Notes: generated by a model from the letters alone, not told the origin. DNA of 64,000 nucleotides from Acinetobacter indicus CIP 110367 (GCF_000488255.1 NZ_KI530759.1:46001-110000), one strand, 5' to 3'. Shown: positions 10,184 through 19,535, numbered from the stretch's first letter. Program-made: numbers and translations.

Positions 10184-10983
10184 ACGGCCTCAGTACTGTG
10201 CTGTAATTGCAAATAACGTTGATATTCCTGGCTTTCAGGGAACAATGCCCGAAGCTGATTGACCAGCACCTGCTGTCCCAACTGATCGCCATTTGCTCGT
10301 GCAACACGGATCCCAATCCACAATGCACGCGCACCTTGATTTTTTTGTCCCACAGCACGCACAAACTGTTCATACATTCTGGATGCTGCAGGAGTCTGCT
10401 GGTTGAAATAAAAAATTTCCGCCAACTCTAACATTGAAACATAGGAGTCACGGTTCGCCTGCAGAGCCTGCTTGAATGATTTTTCAGCATTCGCCATATC
10501 GCCCAGTTTCAGGTAAATCCGCCCCACGTTTTCCAATGCACGAAAACGTTGATCATAACCGAGTGTTGCCCCGGCAATACTCAGCTGTTCAATGGCATCA
10601 TTATAGCGTTCAACCTGATACAAATACGTACCATAGTTGTTACGCGCCTGCGCATTGTTCGGATCGGCAGAGATGGCACGCTTGAAATACGTATCGGCCT
10701 TCTCCAGATTCAGCTTGCTACCTTCTTGCTGTAGCAGCACGCCCATCATCATATTGGCCATAGAATCACGCGAATCTGTTTCCAGTGCCTGATCCAGGGC
10801 ACGTTTGGCCGAGTCTAAATCACCCGATTTTAAATACTCGGCCGCCAGCTGGGTACGCACCTGAATTGCCTTTTCCGGATCTTTCGGACTTAAAGTAGGA
10901 GTTGTGGTTTGACAGCCGGTGCTCATCCATGCAGCCACACACAGTGTGCTGATGGTTGTGAATTTATACATCAACTTAGTCAA
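10174..10983 (-). CDS. pilW: Type IV pilus biogenesis/stability lipoprotein PilW (PilF)
   Basis: TPR lipoprotein pilotin that helps the PilQ secretin assemble in the outer membrane. The 269 residues begin with a signal peptide and a lipobox-like STGC (Cys24). About six tetratricopeptide repeats follow, e.g. AAEYLKSGDLDSAKRALDQA, ARNNYGTYLYQVERYNDA, and GRIYLKLGDMANAEKSFKQA. It lies between rlmN and rodZ, the usual gammaproteobacterial position (rlmN-pilF-rodZ-ispG), which supports the assignment. Acinetobacter species use type IV pili for twitching and DNA uptake. Confidence 0.92.
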   Translation of the reverse strand: MTKLMYKFTTISTLCVAAWMSTGCQTTTPTLSPKDPEKAIQVRTQLAAEYLKSGDLDSAKRALDQALETDSRDSMANMMMGVLLQQEGSKLNLEKADTYFKRAISADPNNAQARNNYGTYLYQVERYNDAIEQLSIAGATLGYDQRFRALENVGRIYLKLGDMANAEKSFKQALQANRDSYVSMLELAEIFYFNQQTPAASRMYEQFVRAVGQKNQGARALWIGIRVARANGDQLGQQVLVNQLRALFPESQEYQRYLQLQHSTEAVWK

Positions 10984-11006
10984 TGGACCTCTCCCCCTAA
11001 ATTTAA

Positions 11007-12242
11007 TTATCCTTGAGAGCGCATAATTTCATTTCGCTCTGCAACTTTCTTTTTCCACTGTTCCGCACGACGGGTACGGTCTGCCACCTGTCCCACCAGC
11101 TGGCCACACGCGGCATCAATATCATCACCACGTGTCTGACGAATCGTACACACAAATCCGGCATCAGACAAAGTTTTTTGGAAAGAAATAATCCGGTTCC
11201 GGCTTGAACGGCCATATGGCGCATGCGGGAACGGGTTAAACGGAATTAAATTGATTTTGCTTGGCAGGTCTTTAAGCAGCTTGATCATCTCTTTGGCATG
11301 TTCAATGCTGTCATTCACGCCATCGAGCATGACATATTCAATGGTCACATGTTTACGTGCGCTTTCATTGCCATCTTTAGTGATATAACGCTGGCAGGCT
11401 GCAATCAGCTGTTCCAGTGGATATTTCTTGTTGATTGGCACCAGCTCATTGCGCAGTTCATCGTTGGTGGCGTGTAAAGAAATCGCCAGCGCGACATCAA
11501 TATCTTCAGCCAGCTGGTCAATTTTTGGCACTACACCCGAGGTCGACAGCGTTACACGGCGTTTTGACATGCCATAGGCGAAGTCATCCAGCATAATACG
11601 CATCGAGTTTAAAACTGCATCATAGTTCAGCAGCGGCTCGCCCATGCCCATCATCACCACGTTCGTCACCGAACGCTCACGCTCTGCAACCGGCACATCT
11701 TCCATATAGGAATAGTTGGCCATCCACAGCTGACCAATAATTTCAGCTTGGGTCAGGTCGCGCTGAAAGCCCTGTTTACCGGTTGAGCAGAATGAACAGT
11801 CCAGCGCACAGCCGACCTGTGAGGAAATACATAAAGTCTTACGCGAACCGGTTTTATCTTCCGCAGGAATCAGCACGGTTTCAACCAAGGAACCGGCACC
11901 ATCACCGACACGGAACACCCATTTACGCGTACCATCTTTAGAATAGTTTTTATGCACCACATCGGGTGCTTTAATTTCACATATCTGTTCCAGTTTTGCG
12001 CGCAACTTGCCTGAAATATTGGTCATTTCGGCAAAATCGGTCACGAAATACTGGTGAATCCATTTCATCACCTGGCCGGCACGAAATTTCTTCTCACCTA
12101 AATCTTCGAAGAATTTTTCCAGCTCAGCACGCGACATGCCCAGTAAATTCACTTTCTGCACAGAAGTTGATTGCGCTGGAGTGGACAAAGATTGTTGCTG
12201 CTCATCAGATGTTGCAGATGAAGCGACCACTTCATTACTCAT
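11007..12242 (-). CDS. rlmN: Dual-specificity 23S rRNA/tRNA adenine-C2 methyltransferase
   Basis: Radical SAM enzyme that makes m2A2503 in 23S rRNA and m2A37 in some tRNAs. The 411 residues contain the radical SAM cysteine motif CALDCSFC (near residue 144), MGMGEPLLN in the SAM-binding part, SLHATND, and the C-terminal catalytic cysteine in [19 protein letters not shown]. An N-terminal helix-hairpin domain is preceded by a low-complexity Ser/Gln-rich extension of about 30 residues ([20 protein letters not shown]). That extension could be absent if a later start is used. Confidence 0.97.
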   Translation of the reverse strand: MSNEVVASSATSDEQQQSLSTPAQSTSVQKVNLLGMSRAELEKFFEDLGEKKFRAGQVMKWIHQYFVTDFAEMTNISGKLRAKLEQICEIKAPDVVHKNYSKDGTRKWVFRVGDGAGSLVETVLIPAEDKTGSRKTLCISSQVGCALDCSFCSTGKQGFQRDLTQAEIIGQLWMANYSYMEDVPVAERERSVTNVVMMGMGEPLLNYDAVLNSMRIMLDDFAYGMSKRRVTLSTSGVVPKIDQLAEDIDVALAISLHATNDELRNELVPINKKYPLEQLIAACQRYITKDGNESARKHVTIEYVMLDGVNDSIEHAKEMIKLLKDLPSKINLIPFNPFPHAPYGRSSRNRIISFQKTLSDAGFVCTIRQTRGDDIDAACGQLVGQVADRTRRAEQWKKKVAERNEIMRSQG

Positions 12243-12314
12243 GTGTATTACCTAAATCATGTCTGAGGATGAAAGGAGATGCTCAAGATCTGAGCGAGGG
12301 AGTATTCAGAGAAT

Positions 12315-12353
12315 AAAAAAACCAGATAAGTATAATAACACTTATCTGGTTTG
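12315..12353 (-). terminator. Intrinsic terminator after ndk
   Basis: On the minus strand AACCAGATAAGTG and TACTTATCTGGTT form a stem with a small A/T loop, followed by seven T residues. It lies just after the ndk stop and before rlmN, so ndk is probably transcribed alone. Confidence 0.85.
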
Positions 12354-12364
12354 AATACTGCGTA

Positions 12365-12796
12365 TTAACGAGTACGTGGAGCAATCTCAGTTTGAGCGAA
12401 GAAGTAGTTAACTTCACGGTCAGCAGATGCTACAGAGTCAGAACCGTGAGCAGCGTTTTCGTCGATGCTTACAGCGAAGTCTGCACGGATAGTGCCAGGA
12501 GCCGCTTCTTTAGGGTTAGTTGCGCCCAGGATTTCACGGTGAGCAAGAACTGCGTTTTCACCTTCAAGAACTGAAACAACAACTGGACCAGAAGTCATGA
12601 ACGCAACTAAGTCAGCGAAGAAACCACGTTCTTTGTGCTCAGCGTAGAAGCCTTCAGCTTCAGCTTGAGTCAAGTGTTTCATTTTAGTTGCAACGATTTT
12701 AAGACCCGCTTTTTCAAAACGTGCGAAGATTTCGCCGATTACGTTTTTAGCAACTGCGTCTGGTTTAACGATAGATAATGTACGTTCGATAGCCAT
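12365..12796 (-). CDS. ndk: Nucleoside diphosphate kinase
   Basis: Transfers phosphate between NTPs and NDPs to balance nucleotide pools. The 143 residues are full length. [12 protein letters not shown] opens the protein. The conserved Asn and Arg positions follow, and [16 protein letters not shown] near the C-terminus matches the NDPK signature (family form HGSDSxxxAxxEIxxFF, with His117 in NAAHGSDS as the phosphoryl-accepting histidine). A strong AAGGAG ribosome binding site lies at 12803-12808 and a perfect TATAAT at 12838-12843. Confidence 0.98.
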   Translation of the reverse strand: MAIERTLSIVKPDAVAKNVIGEIFARFEKAGLKIVATKMKHLTQAEAEGFYAEHKERGFFADLVAFMTSGPVVVSVLEGENAVLAHREILGATNPKEAAPGTIRADFAVSIDENAAHGSDSVASADREVNYFFAQTEIAPRTR

Positions 12797-12837
12797 GATT
12801 GGCTCCTTAAAGTCAAAGTTGACAGAAATTTTGCCGC

Positions 12838-12843
12838 ATTATA
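12838..12843 (-). promoter_or_regulatory. Probable -10 element of the ndk promoter
   Basis: On the minus strand a consensus TATAAT lies about 42 bases before the ndk start, preceded by CGG. No good -35 match is visible 16-18 bases upstream (the region reads GCAGAAA), so the call rests on the -10 hexamer and its position. Confidence 0.5.
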
Positions 12844-12904
12844 CCGAAAAATGGGCTTTTTTCTGCGTTTAATCTGTAAAAAAATCGGTTTTTTGAGGTC
12901 GCTG

Positions 12905-13105
12905 TTAACGTGCTTCGTCAATCCATGCCATTTGAATGGCTTCTAACAGACCTTCGGTTGACTTGGTCGGATCATCTTCAAAATCTGGAAGCGCACAAAC
13001 CCAGGCATGCAGGTCAGTAAAACGGATCCATTGCGGATCGACATCTGGATGTGCTTCATACAATTCAATGGCGATATCGATGCTATCTGTCCAACGTAAA
13101 CCCAT
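12905..13105 (-). CDS. iscX: Fe-S assembly accessory protein IscX
   Basis: Small acidic protein of 66 residues associated with IscS and iron donation in Fe-S cluster assembly. It has the family pattern LRWTDSIDIAIELYEAHPDV, then RFTDLHAWVCALPDFEDDP, and ends LLEAIQMAWIDEA. The length is typical (E. coli IscX is also 66 residues). Here it is not next to the isc operon but upstream of ndk. A 108-bp gap with the ndk promoter separates the two. Confidence 0.93.
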   Translation of the reverse strand: MGLRWTDSIDIAIELYEAHPDVDPQWIRFTDLHAWVCALPDFEDDPTKSTEGLLEAIQMAWIDEAR

Positions 13106-13199
13106 GTCTATTCCTAAGGCAGTTTAGTGTGATGCACTACTTTAGCAAATTTTGCAAATGCTGTACCAGCTTTGACAGGCCGTACCGCCGGTGAATGGG

Positions 13200-13751
13200 C
13201 TATAGCGCAATTTCCAGATACGGCGCAGCCGAAATAATGCAGCTGGCCACCAGACCGCCAATTAGTGCACCGACCGCCACATCACTTGGATAATGCAGCC
13301 CCAGCACCATACGTGATAGCGCCACCAGAATGGTAAAAGGTAACATCAACACCAGCAGTAGCGGCTGAATATAGCCCAGCACTGTGGTAATCATGACCGC
13401 GTGCAAAGTGTGACCGGAAGGAAAACTAAAGTGATCAAGCGGACGCTCGCCCAAGCGAATCACCTGATGTACCTGATAAGGACGGGGACGCACCGTTTTG
13501 CTTTTAAGCAGTTTATAGATGCCCGTACCGACCGATCCACCTAACAGCAAGTAGATAATCTGTAATCCATACAGCAGACCCTGCCATAACCAGACTGTGG
13601 CCAACATGACATACCAGAATAAACCGTCGCCTAAGCGGCTCACCACTTTAAAGAAATAAGCCACCCGTTCGGAGTGGGAAAAATGATTGAGATACAAACA
13701 GCCTTTCAAGTCGAGATCAAGTATTCTTATTTTTGCATTTTTAAGTTTCAT
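13200..13751 (-). CDS. PAP2-family membrane phosphatase
   Basis: A 183-residue multi-pass membrane protein with the three acid-phosphatase/PAP2 signatures: KSKTVRPRP (motif C1, ~residue 83), FPSGHT (C2, ~residue 113) and SRMVLGLHYPSD (C3, ~residue 146). This family dephosphorylates lipid phosphates such as undecaprenyl diphosphate or phosphatidic acid; the substrate cannot be read from the sequence. It follows a glycosyltransferase gene by 32 bp, so the two probably act together on a lipid-linked or glycolipid product, by inference. Confidence 0.88.
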   Translation of the reverse strand: MKLKNAKIRILDLDLKGCLYLNHFSHSERVAYFFKVVSRLGDGLFWYVMLATVWLWQGLLYGLQIIYLLLGGSVGTGIYKLLKSKTVRPRPYQVHQVIRLGERPLDHFSFPSGHTLHAVMITTVLGYIQPLLLVLMLPFTILVALSRMVLGLHYPSDVAVGALIGGLVASCIISAAPYLEIAL

Positions 13752-13783
13752 TCTATGCTCTCCTTTAAGCTTGAGCTTAAAAT

Positions 13784-15103
13784 CTAGGTCGTCATATGCG
13801 ACTCCTGCACCACCCGATAAAGTGCCTGTTCAAATTGTTGGATCGGATATTGCCAGCCGATATGCTGGGTAGATTCACGGGCTTTTTTACCCATCTGTCT
13901 TAATACTTTTGCGCTCGGTAACTGATAAATCGAACGCATAATTCCGGCGACATCACCCAGTGGACTAAGCCAGCCGGTTTCATCTTGCTTGACATGCAAA
14001 TTGGCACAAGCATAGTCATACGCCACGACTGGCAAGCCGCTGGCCATGGCTTCAAGCACCACATTACCAAAGGTTTCTACCTGACTGGCAAAGACAAACA
14101 CATCGGCACTAGCATAAGCTTCAGCCAGTTTTTGTCCGCTTAAGCTGCCCATAAAAATGACTTCGCCATCGGTGTTCAGCCCTTCCAGACGTTTCAGGTC
14201 CGGACCATCGCCTACTACCACCAGCTTGGTTGGATATTTGGCAATGGACTGCATGGCCCGATAGGCATCAATCACCACGTTCACTTCTTTTTCTGGCGAC
14301 ACCCGGCCCACATAAATCAGGACCCGGGTCTGTTCATCGGCGCCCCAACGTGAACGTAAGGCCTCTGAACGATGTTGTGGTGAGAACCTGTCGACATCGA
14401 CCCCACGACCAACGACCACCAGTGGACCTTCCACACCAAACTGGCGTAAAGACTGCTCGGTATCAGTACTGGGTACACAGGTCAGTTGCGTATTGTTATG
14501 GAACCAGCACAGATAACGCTGGATCGGTTTGACCAGAAAAGCCAGATCAAAAAAGCGGCTAAAGTCCTGAAAAGCAGAGTGGAAGCCGCTAGACACCGGA
14601 ATCTGCTTGGATTTTGCTACCTGTAACGCAGCCAGACCCAGCGGCCCTTCGGTCACCATATGCACGATATCTGGCTCAAACTCATCCATGGCGGTAGAGA
14701 GTTTATACAGCTGTGGCCAGCCAAACTGCAGATGGCCATATTTCGGAATAGACTGCGCCTTGACCAGACATTCTTTGTTGGGACTAAAATCGGTACAAGG
14801 TTGTTTTTGTTCAGGACGAATCAGTAGAATTTTGTGTCCCAGTTTTTGCAATCCTTTGCACAGTTGTAATAATGAATTGGCCACACCATTAATTTCTGGC
14901 GGCCAGGTTTCTGTCACTAACGCAATTCTTAAACGAGGTCGCACCAGCTCTTCAATTTCAATGACTTCATTAATCGCGTTTTTTTGTTTTTCCTGTTTAA
15001 AATAAAATTTAAAATTCTCAGGAATATTAGGCGACTTTAATACCAGTGTGCGTGAAGACGCCGACATCCGCGTATTCCTCTGTTGTTGTTGTCTGCCCAG
15101 CAT
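13784..15103 (-). CDS. GT4-family glycosyltransferase
   Basis: A 439-residue GT-B-fold glycosyltransferase. The N-terminal Rossmann half starts ALVTETWPPEINGVANSL, typical of GT4 enzymes such as MgtA/PimB-like mannosyltransferases. The C-terminal half has IYVGRVSPEKEVNVVIDAY, VVVGDGPDLKRLE and the nucleotide-sugar binding segment FVFASQVETFGNVVLEAMAS, with the EX7E motif. The start ATG has AAGGA five bases upstream. The first ~55 residues precede the fold and are basic and low in complexity. Acceptor and donor are unknown. It leads a two-gene unit with the PAP2 phosphatase. Confidence 0.88.
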   Translation of the reverse strand: MLGRQQQQRNTRMSASSRTLVLKSPNIPENFKFYFKQEKQKNAINEVIEIEELVRPRLRIALVTETWPPEINGVANSLLQLCKGLQKLGHKILLIRPEQKQPCTDFSPNKECLVKAQSIPKYGHLQFGWPQLYKLSTAMDEFEPDIVHMVTEGPLGLAALQVAKSKQIPVSSGFHSAFQDFSRFFDLAFLVKPIQRYLCWFHNNTQLTCVPSTDTEQSLRQFGVEGPLVVVGRGVDVDRFSPQHRSEALRSRWGADEQTRVLIYVGRVSPEKEVNVVIDAYRAMQSIAKYPTKLVVVGDGPDLKRLEGLNTDGEVIFMGSLSGQKLAEAYASADVFVFASQVETFGNVVLEAMASGLPVVAYDYACANLHVKQDETGWLSPLGDVAGIMRSIYQLPSAKVLRQMGKKARESTQHIGWQYPIQQFEQALYRVVQESHMTT

Positions 15104-15195
15104 AATCCTTACAGTTTGCAGTTTTATGATAAATTCATGAAATTAATTTCATACTTGTATCAAACTCGTGGTATTGCACCCGCCTAGTTAAAGGT

Positions 15196-15221
15196 TTGGA
15201 AAAATATTCGATATTTCCAAT
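15196..15221 (-). terminator. Weak hairpin after the fimbrial cluster
   Basis: On the minus strand TTGGAAATAT and ATATTTTTCCAA form an A/T-rich imperfect stem just downstream of the last fimbrial gene. There is no clear T-run after it, so its role as a terminator is doubtful. Confidence 0.3.
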
Positions 15222-15234
15222 ATTTAAAGCATAA

Positions 15235-15657
15235 TTAAAACATCAAATTAATATATAGACTGTCCCGGTATACACCGGCAGGTGTTCTTGCCGTTGGACG
15301 TTCCATTAATTGAACCAACACCACAAATTTATCTTGACCAGTAGGGGCCTGACTAAGCGGAACATTCCAGCGTGAAGAACTGGCGCCACTAATATTCATC
15401 TGGGTTCTGAGCTTATAATTCTTCTCATTCACCAGATAACTGCTGCCTGTACTATTCACCAGATTTCGGCTATTAAATTTAATAGCATAACGACTATCAC
15501 AATTCACCGAAAAGGAAGTCGCAGCCTGACTTAAATAAGAGGCATTCAAATTCAATTGGGTTGCCGTTAAACGCTCAATTTGGCATTGTCTCGCATGTGC
15601 CAGAGACAGACTGCTGCTGATACAACAGACTAAAAACAGTACACTCGCTTTCATCAC
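15235..15657 (-). CDS. SCPU-like fimbrial subunit or tip protein
   Basis: A 140-residue exported protein with a signal peptide (MMKASVLFLVCCISSSLSLAHA). It has the look of the Spore Coat Protein U family used as pilins and tip adhesins in archaic chaperone-usher pili. Cys in RQCQIE and in VNCDSRYAI could form the typical N-terminal disulfide. The C-terminal pattern PAGVYRDSLYINLMF matches the final beta strand of SCPU subunits (AGxYxDxxxVxV). It is the last gene of the cluster and starts 12 bp after the usher, a position that fits a minor or tip subunit. The assignment to tip is inference. Confidence 0.75.
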   Translation of the reverse strand: MMKASVLFLVCCISSSLSLAHARQCQIERLTATQLNLNASYLSQAATSFSVNCDSRYAIKFNSRNLVNSTGSSYLVNEKNYKLRTQMNISGASSSRWNVPLSQAPTGQDKFVVLVQLMERPTARTPAGVYRDSLYINLMF

Positions 15658-15668
15658 CCCTACTCCTT

Positions 15669-17960
15669 TTATTTACACACAAGTACAGTTATATCTTGTG
15701 CCTGAGCTGAAACCTGTAATACAGCGCTACAGGTTTGCGCCTCTCGGGTTTTAATCCGGACACTATAATTCCCTGGAATCAAGCCATATAAAGTGACCGT
15801 TCCATCCGAACCAATCGGATAAACCTCGCCACCTTCATTGTTAATATGCAGCTCTGATCCCGGTACAAAACTGCGATTTTGGACATCTACCGGCCGGATA
15901 CGAACCTGTTTAGCATGGAAAACCGGGAAATTGATTTTGTAGCCGCGCTGGTTTAACGCGGTAATTTGTTTACTTGAATAAAGAATTTTATCTTCGATAG
16001 GTAACTGATTTTCATCAAAGGCAATGTCGTATTTCACATAAGGAATAATGTCATGCACAAAGGCATAGCCGTCTTTGTTGGTTTTATCGACATAAACCAG
16101 TGAGCGTAGAATATCAATATCTTGATAATCCCCGACTTTGACCAAACCAAAAGCATGTTCAACAATTTTGGTAAAACTTAGCTGATTACCCAACCAGACA
16201 ACAGCACCACGATAAGCCAGTTGCGAGTCACGCGTTTCCTTGCCCTGAACATGGTAAAAATCTAGATCACCCACCTTGGTTTTCAGCAGGCCATTTACAT
16301 TATAAAGTGTGTCATCATTGCGATGATTCACACCGACAGCATAGTCAAAGCCGACCTGACTCGAGTCACTTTTTACCAGCTGCAGGTTGGTGTTCTGGTC
16401 TGCAGACTGACTAAAATAGACGGATTTATCATTATCAAAATTATAACTAAGAGATAATATCCCGCCAGAATCTTTACGATCGCCAAAGGCATTGAAATAA
16501 CTGAGCCCGACAGCAAATCGGCGTCCAAAATTCCGGTTAAATCCGACATTGATCACCCGCTGGTTCTGCTGTTCAAATTCAGGATGATCATAGTATTTCT
16601 GTTCAGCATAGTTCAGATTAATATTGTGCACATAAGGTACATTGGTCAGCCCTAAATACACCAGATTTTCAAATTTTGGATAATTCGAAACATTGTCCAG
16701 ATCATCGCCTAAAAACTTAAAATCCCGTTCGGTATACTTGGAACTGGCACCCAGTGAAAAATTCCCGAAATCTTTGCTGGCGGATAAACCATAGGAATAG
16801 TTCATCTGATTCCGGTCATCATGCGAGGCCATGACCACACTGTCTACAATTAAAATATTACTAATGGCCTGAGTCCACATAACCCCCGCATTCTGAATAT
16901 CTTCACTATAGGACAGGTTGGTTCCCAAAGTGGTTGCGTTAGACAGCCCCCTGCGGTAAAAGCCATTAACAAAGAAATCCCGATAATCGCTACTGTCCAG
17001 ATTGTAGTTATAACGCAGCTTACCTAAGGCAATATTATATTCATCCAGGCCATCACGTAATAAACGGTTAGTGACCAGCACCGGAAAAGTTTGCACACTG
17101 CGATTACCTAAAACATCTTCAACTACAATTTGTGCATCACCCGCCTGCTGAATTTGCGCCCCTGTTTCCAGCATGTAATCACCCGGGCTGACTTTCTGGC
17201 TATAAATACTCACCCCGTTAATAAACAGCTCAACAGTAGATGGAATACGCGCGCTACCCTGTAAGGTTGGAATATTCCAATAGACAAAACTTGGTCGCTC
17301 GGTGTAGTTGGTTCCCCAGTTTAAACCGGCAAAACGCAAAGAGTTAATTAACGGGTTATAGGTTGTTGTGGTGTCGCCCAGGGTTAGACGGGTCATGCTT
17401 TCAGGAAATTCCAGATCAAAACTGCTATTTAAACGTACCACCTGCTCCTCGACAGAGGTATTCTGATACAGCACCGAATTCTTGAGAATCCAGTAATCTT
17501 TAAAGATCCCCAACTCGGCCAGACCACTATAAGCTTCATTTGAATCGCTGTTGGCATAGACCCAGTCATAATTCATAAAGCCACCAAAACTGGCTTTTTC
17601 AGGAATCACTTTCTGGTTAAAAACGTTTAAATCGGATTGAAAATAGTGAGTGGGGATGGTTAATTTAATGGACTGCGATGAACTATCAAAAACCGCTTGA
17701 ATATCGCCTTCACTGACCAGACAGAAATCCGCACGCTGCTGATGTTTCTTTAACTTTTGCACTTGAATTTGCCGTTCGGACAGCACATCACAACCCATAT
17801 AATAATGCTGCCCTTCTGTGATTAAAATAATATCAGTATGATGATCAAGTTCATTAATCCACAGATTGGCAAGACTTTCTTCTATCGGATTTTCATTCGC
17901 ATTCGCTGCGAAGCTAAATAAAATATGAACAACAATAAACCACCGATTTTTTATATTCAT
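15669..17960 (-). CDS. Fimbrial outer-membrane usher
   Basis: Outer-membrane beta-barrel that recruits chaperone-subunit complexes and polymerises the pilus. The 763 residues begin with a signal peptide (MNIKNRWFIVVHILFSFAANA). An N-terminal periplasmic domain, a plug and barrel region (SARIPSTVELFINGVSIYSQ, GDYMLETGAQIQQAGDAQIV, VEDVLGNRS), and C-terminal domains with PGNYSVRIKTREAQTCSAVLQV follow. It is short for a classical usher (about 800-870 residues) but near the range of archaic/CsuD-like ushers. The last Cys pair (TCSAVL, VLVCK) is typical of the usher C-terminal domain. Order and direction place it between the chaperone and the SCPU-like gene. Confidence 0.92.
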   Translation of the reverse strand: MNIKNRWFIVVHILFSFAANANENPIEESLANLWINELDHHTDIILITEGQHYYMGCDVLSERQIQVQKLKKHQQRADFCLVSEGDIQAVFDSSSQSIKLTIPTHYFQSDLNVFNQKVIPEKASFGGFMNYDWVYANSDSNEAYSGLAELGIFKDYWILKNSVLYQNTSVEEQVVRLNSSFDLEFPESMTRLTLGDTTTTYNPLINSLRFAGLNWGTNYTERPSFVYWNIPTLQGSARIPSTVELFINGVSIYSQKVSPGDYMLETGAQIQQAGDAQIVVEDVLGNRSVQTFPVLVTNRLLRDGLDEYNIALGKLRYNYNLDSSDYRDFFVNGFYRRGLSNATTLGTNLSYSEDIQNAGVMWTQAISNILIVDSVVMASHDDRNQMNYSYGLSASKDFGNFSLGASSKYTERDFKFLGDDLDNVSNYPKFENLVYLGLTNVPYVHNINLNYAEQKYYDHPEFEQQNQRVINVGFNRNFGRRFAVGLSYFNAFGDRKDSGGILSLSYNFDNDKSVYFSQSADQNTNLQLVKSDSSQVGFDYAVGVNHRNDDTLYNVNGLLKTKVGDLDFYHVQGKETRDSQLAYRGAVVWLGNQLSFTKIVEHAFGLVKVGDYQDIDILRSLVYVDKTNKDGYAFVHDIIPYVKYDIAFDENQLPIEDKILYSSKQITALNQRGYKINFPVFHAKQVRIRPVDVQNRSFVPGSELHINNEGGEVYPIGSDGTVTLYGLIPGNYSVRIKTREAQTCSAVLQVSAQAQDITVLVCK

Positions 17961-17980
17961 CGCAAATTCCCCTTATACCG

Positions 17981-18685
17981 CTAGTCCGAGAATTTAAGCT
18001 CCACCATGTTATCGTTCTTATCCGTAAAAAATTGGACAGTATACTTTTTTGGATCTGCAATCTTGGTTCCATTTAACTCATAGCTGTAATTCATTTTGGC
18101 CAATAAGTAAGCCATAGTATCGGCCTTAAACACTTCCTTCTTATTGGCATCAACAATCTTCAAATTATTAATCTGAACATGCGAATTGGCCTGATTTTGT
18201 GCAACCAGCCGGTTATTCTCAATATTAAATTTAACGTTCGTATCTTCCTGCTTACCGACAAATAAAGGCAGGTTAAAGCTGAGCAGAAAGTTAACTGAGG
18301 TTTCTTTCACGGCCTGTGGAATTTCTTCCACCAGAATGCGCCATGCACCCTCCTGATTACCGGTGAGTACCGACTCTAAAGGACGATTAAAACCAACACG
18401 GATAGTCTGTTTGCCATTCGGCTGCAGAATAAAGTTTTTGGGATTTAAAATAAGGGTGTCATCTGGTACTAAAACATTCTCACCATTGCCTTGTTGCGTC
18501 CATTTAAAGGCTTTAATTTCAAAAATTTTTGCTTCAGTTTCATCTGTAGATTCTAAAGTAAGCGTTGTGGTTCTTTGTTTAGCCTGACTGTTGATATACA
18601 TCTGAACCGGGTCAATAGAAACACCTGCATAACTTGCAGATGCATAACACAGCGATGAAACTAAAAAGGCTATTATTTTTTTCAT
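17981..18685 (-). CDS. Periplasmic fimbrial chaperone, archaic type
   Basis: A 234-residue PapD-fold chaperone with a signal peptide (cleavage near SYA/GVSIDP). It stabilises pilin subunits by donor-strand complementation before passing them to the usher. The first Ig domain shows IFEIKAFKWTQQGNGEN and LILNPKNFILQPNGKQTIRV followed by EGAWRILVEEIP, the pattern of archaic (Csu-like) chaperones rather than FGS/FGL PapD types. The GxQxIRV strand carries the conserved Arg. It is separated from the pilin gene by a terminator-like hairpin and from the usher by 20 bp. Confidence 0.9.
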   Translation of the reverse strand: MKKIIAFLVSSLCYASASYAGVSIDPVQMYINSQAKQRTTTLTLESTDETEAKIFEIKAFKWTQQGNGENVLVPDDTLILNPKNFILQPNGKQTIRVGFNRPLESVLTGNQEGAWRILVEEIPQAVKETSVNFLLSFNLPLFVGKQEDTNVKFNIENNRLVAQNQANSHVQINNLKIVDANKKEVFKADTMAYLLAKMNYSYELNGTKIADPKKYTVQFFTDKNDNMVELKFSD

Positions 18686-18707
18686 ATTATTCCCCAGCTT
18701 TTATAAC

Positions 18708-18744
18708 GAAAAAGCCCAACTTGGTCCGAAGACCAAGTTAGGCG
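18708..18744 (-). terminator. Hairpin terminator/attenuator between pilin and chaperone genes
   Basis: On the minus strand a stem of GCCTAACTTGGTC with GACCAAGTTGGGC closes on a TTCG tetraloop and is followed by TTTTTCG. This is a strong intrinsic terminator inside the fimbrial cluster. It probably lowers transcription of the chaperone and usher genes relative to the major pilin. Confidence 0.88.
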
Positions 18745-18754
18745 AAACACCAAA

Positions 18755-19276
18755 TTAGTAGAACACTTTGATTTTATAAGTGTCTGAATATGTACCTGCA
18801 CGCTGGAATGGAGCTACTGCCGAGTTAGTAACCGAAACAGTATAGACATCATCTGCTAGACCATCATGGTTACTGCTACCCCAAGCAATCGCACCACCAC
18901 CTGTTTTTGTTGTTGTGATTGTAGTTGGAATACGTACTGTGCCATCATCTTCATGCTTAACATATGTACTTGCATTGGTACCATTGTTTGCAGTTGTAAT
19001 ATTTAATACATAGTGAGTATTACTTCTTACCGTATAGTTAGATGTTTTGGTACCACCGGCTTTGCTCAACTCAATTGCTGATCCGCCTTTAATTTCACAT
19101 TTTTTTGGAACTTCTAGTTTAATTGGAATATCTTTTTCACAACCTAAAGCTGTACAGCTATTCCAGTTATGTTTACCGCCTGGTTTACCAGCTGTTTCAG
19201 CTTCTGTTGCATAAATTGCTGATGAGCAAGTACCTGCAAATAATACCGCCATAGCTGTTTTAATTAATGTAGACAT
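18755..19276 (-). CDS. Probable major pilin of the chaperone-usher pilus
   Basis: A 173-residue exported protein, signal peptide MSTLIKTAMAVLFAGTCSSAIYA. The mature part is rich in Thr, Gly and Asn and ends with RAGTYSDTYKIKVFY, the classic C-terminal strand of chaperone-usher pilins. Cysteines in SCTALGC and PKKCEIK could form disulfides. As the first gene of the cluster, isolated from the rest by a terminator, it is the likely major subunit. A start five codons further upstream (19291) is possible. ATG 19276 is preferred because GGAG lies nine bases before it and the signal peptide then starts cleanly. Confidence 0.8.
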   Translation of the reverse strand: MSTLIKTAMAVLFAGTCSSAIYATEAETAGKPGGKHNWNSCTALGCEKDIPIKLEVPKKCEIKGGSAIELSKAGGTKTSNYTVRSNTHYVLNITTANNGTNASTYVKHEDDGTVRIPTTITTTKTGGGAIAWGSSNHDGLADDVYTVSVTNSAVAPFQRAGTYSDTYKIKVFY

Positions 19277-19503
19277 GTCGTGTTTCTCCATAACTTTAAT
19301 ATAAGAACCATTTTTCTAATCACTCACCCAAACCAGAATGTCTTTAGACTGATTAAAACCCGATCCTGAGCAAGTCCTTTTATTGTAGGTATTCCACAGA
19401 AAAAACCATCTATACGGGATTTTTCACACAAGACTAAGTGTTTATTTTTTAAAATTATTTTTCTTTTTTAATCGACTGTTTTTGGACTAATTCTCTTTTT
19501 TTG

Positions 19504-19535
19504 GTGACCCAAATTCTCCTTGCTACTTGGGTCAC
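19504..19535. repeat. Perfect 9-bp inverted repeat upstream of the pilin gene
   Basis: GTGACCCAA and TTGGGTCAC are separated by 14 bases, about 230 bp before the pilin start. GTGACCCA occurs a third time at 19972-19979. It could be a regulator binding site, or a hairpin in a leader RNA. On the plus strand it is followed by a short T-run. Confidence 0.6.
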
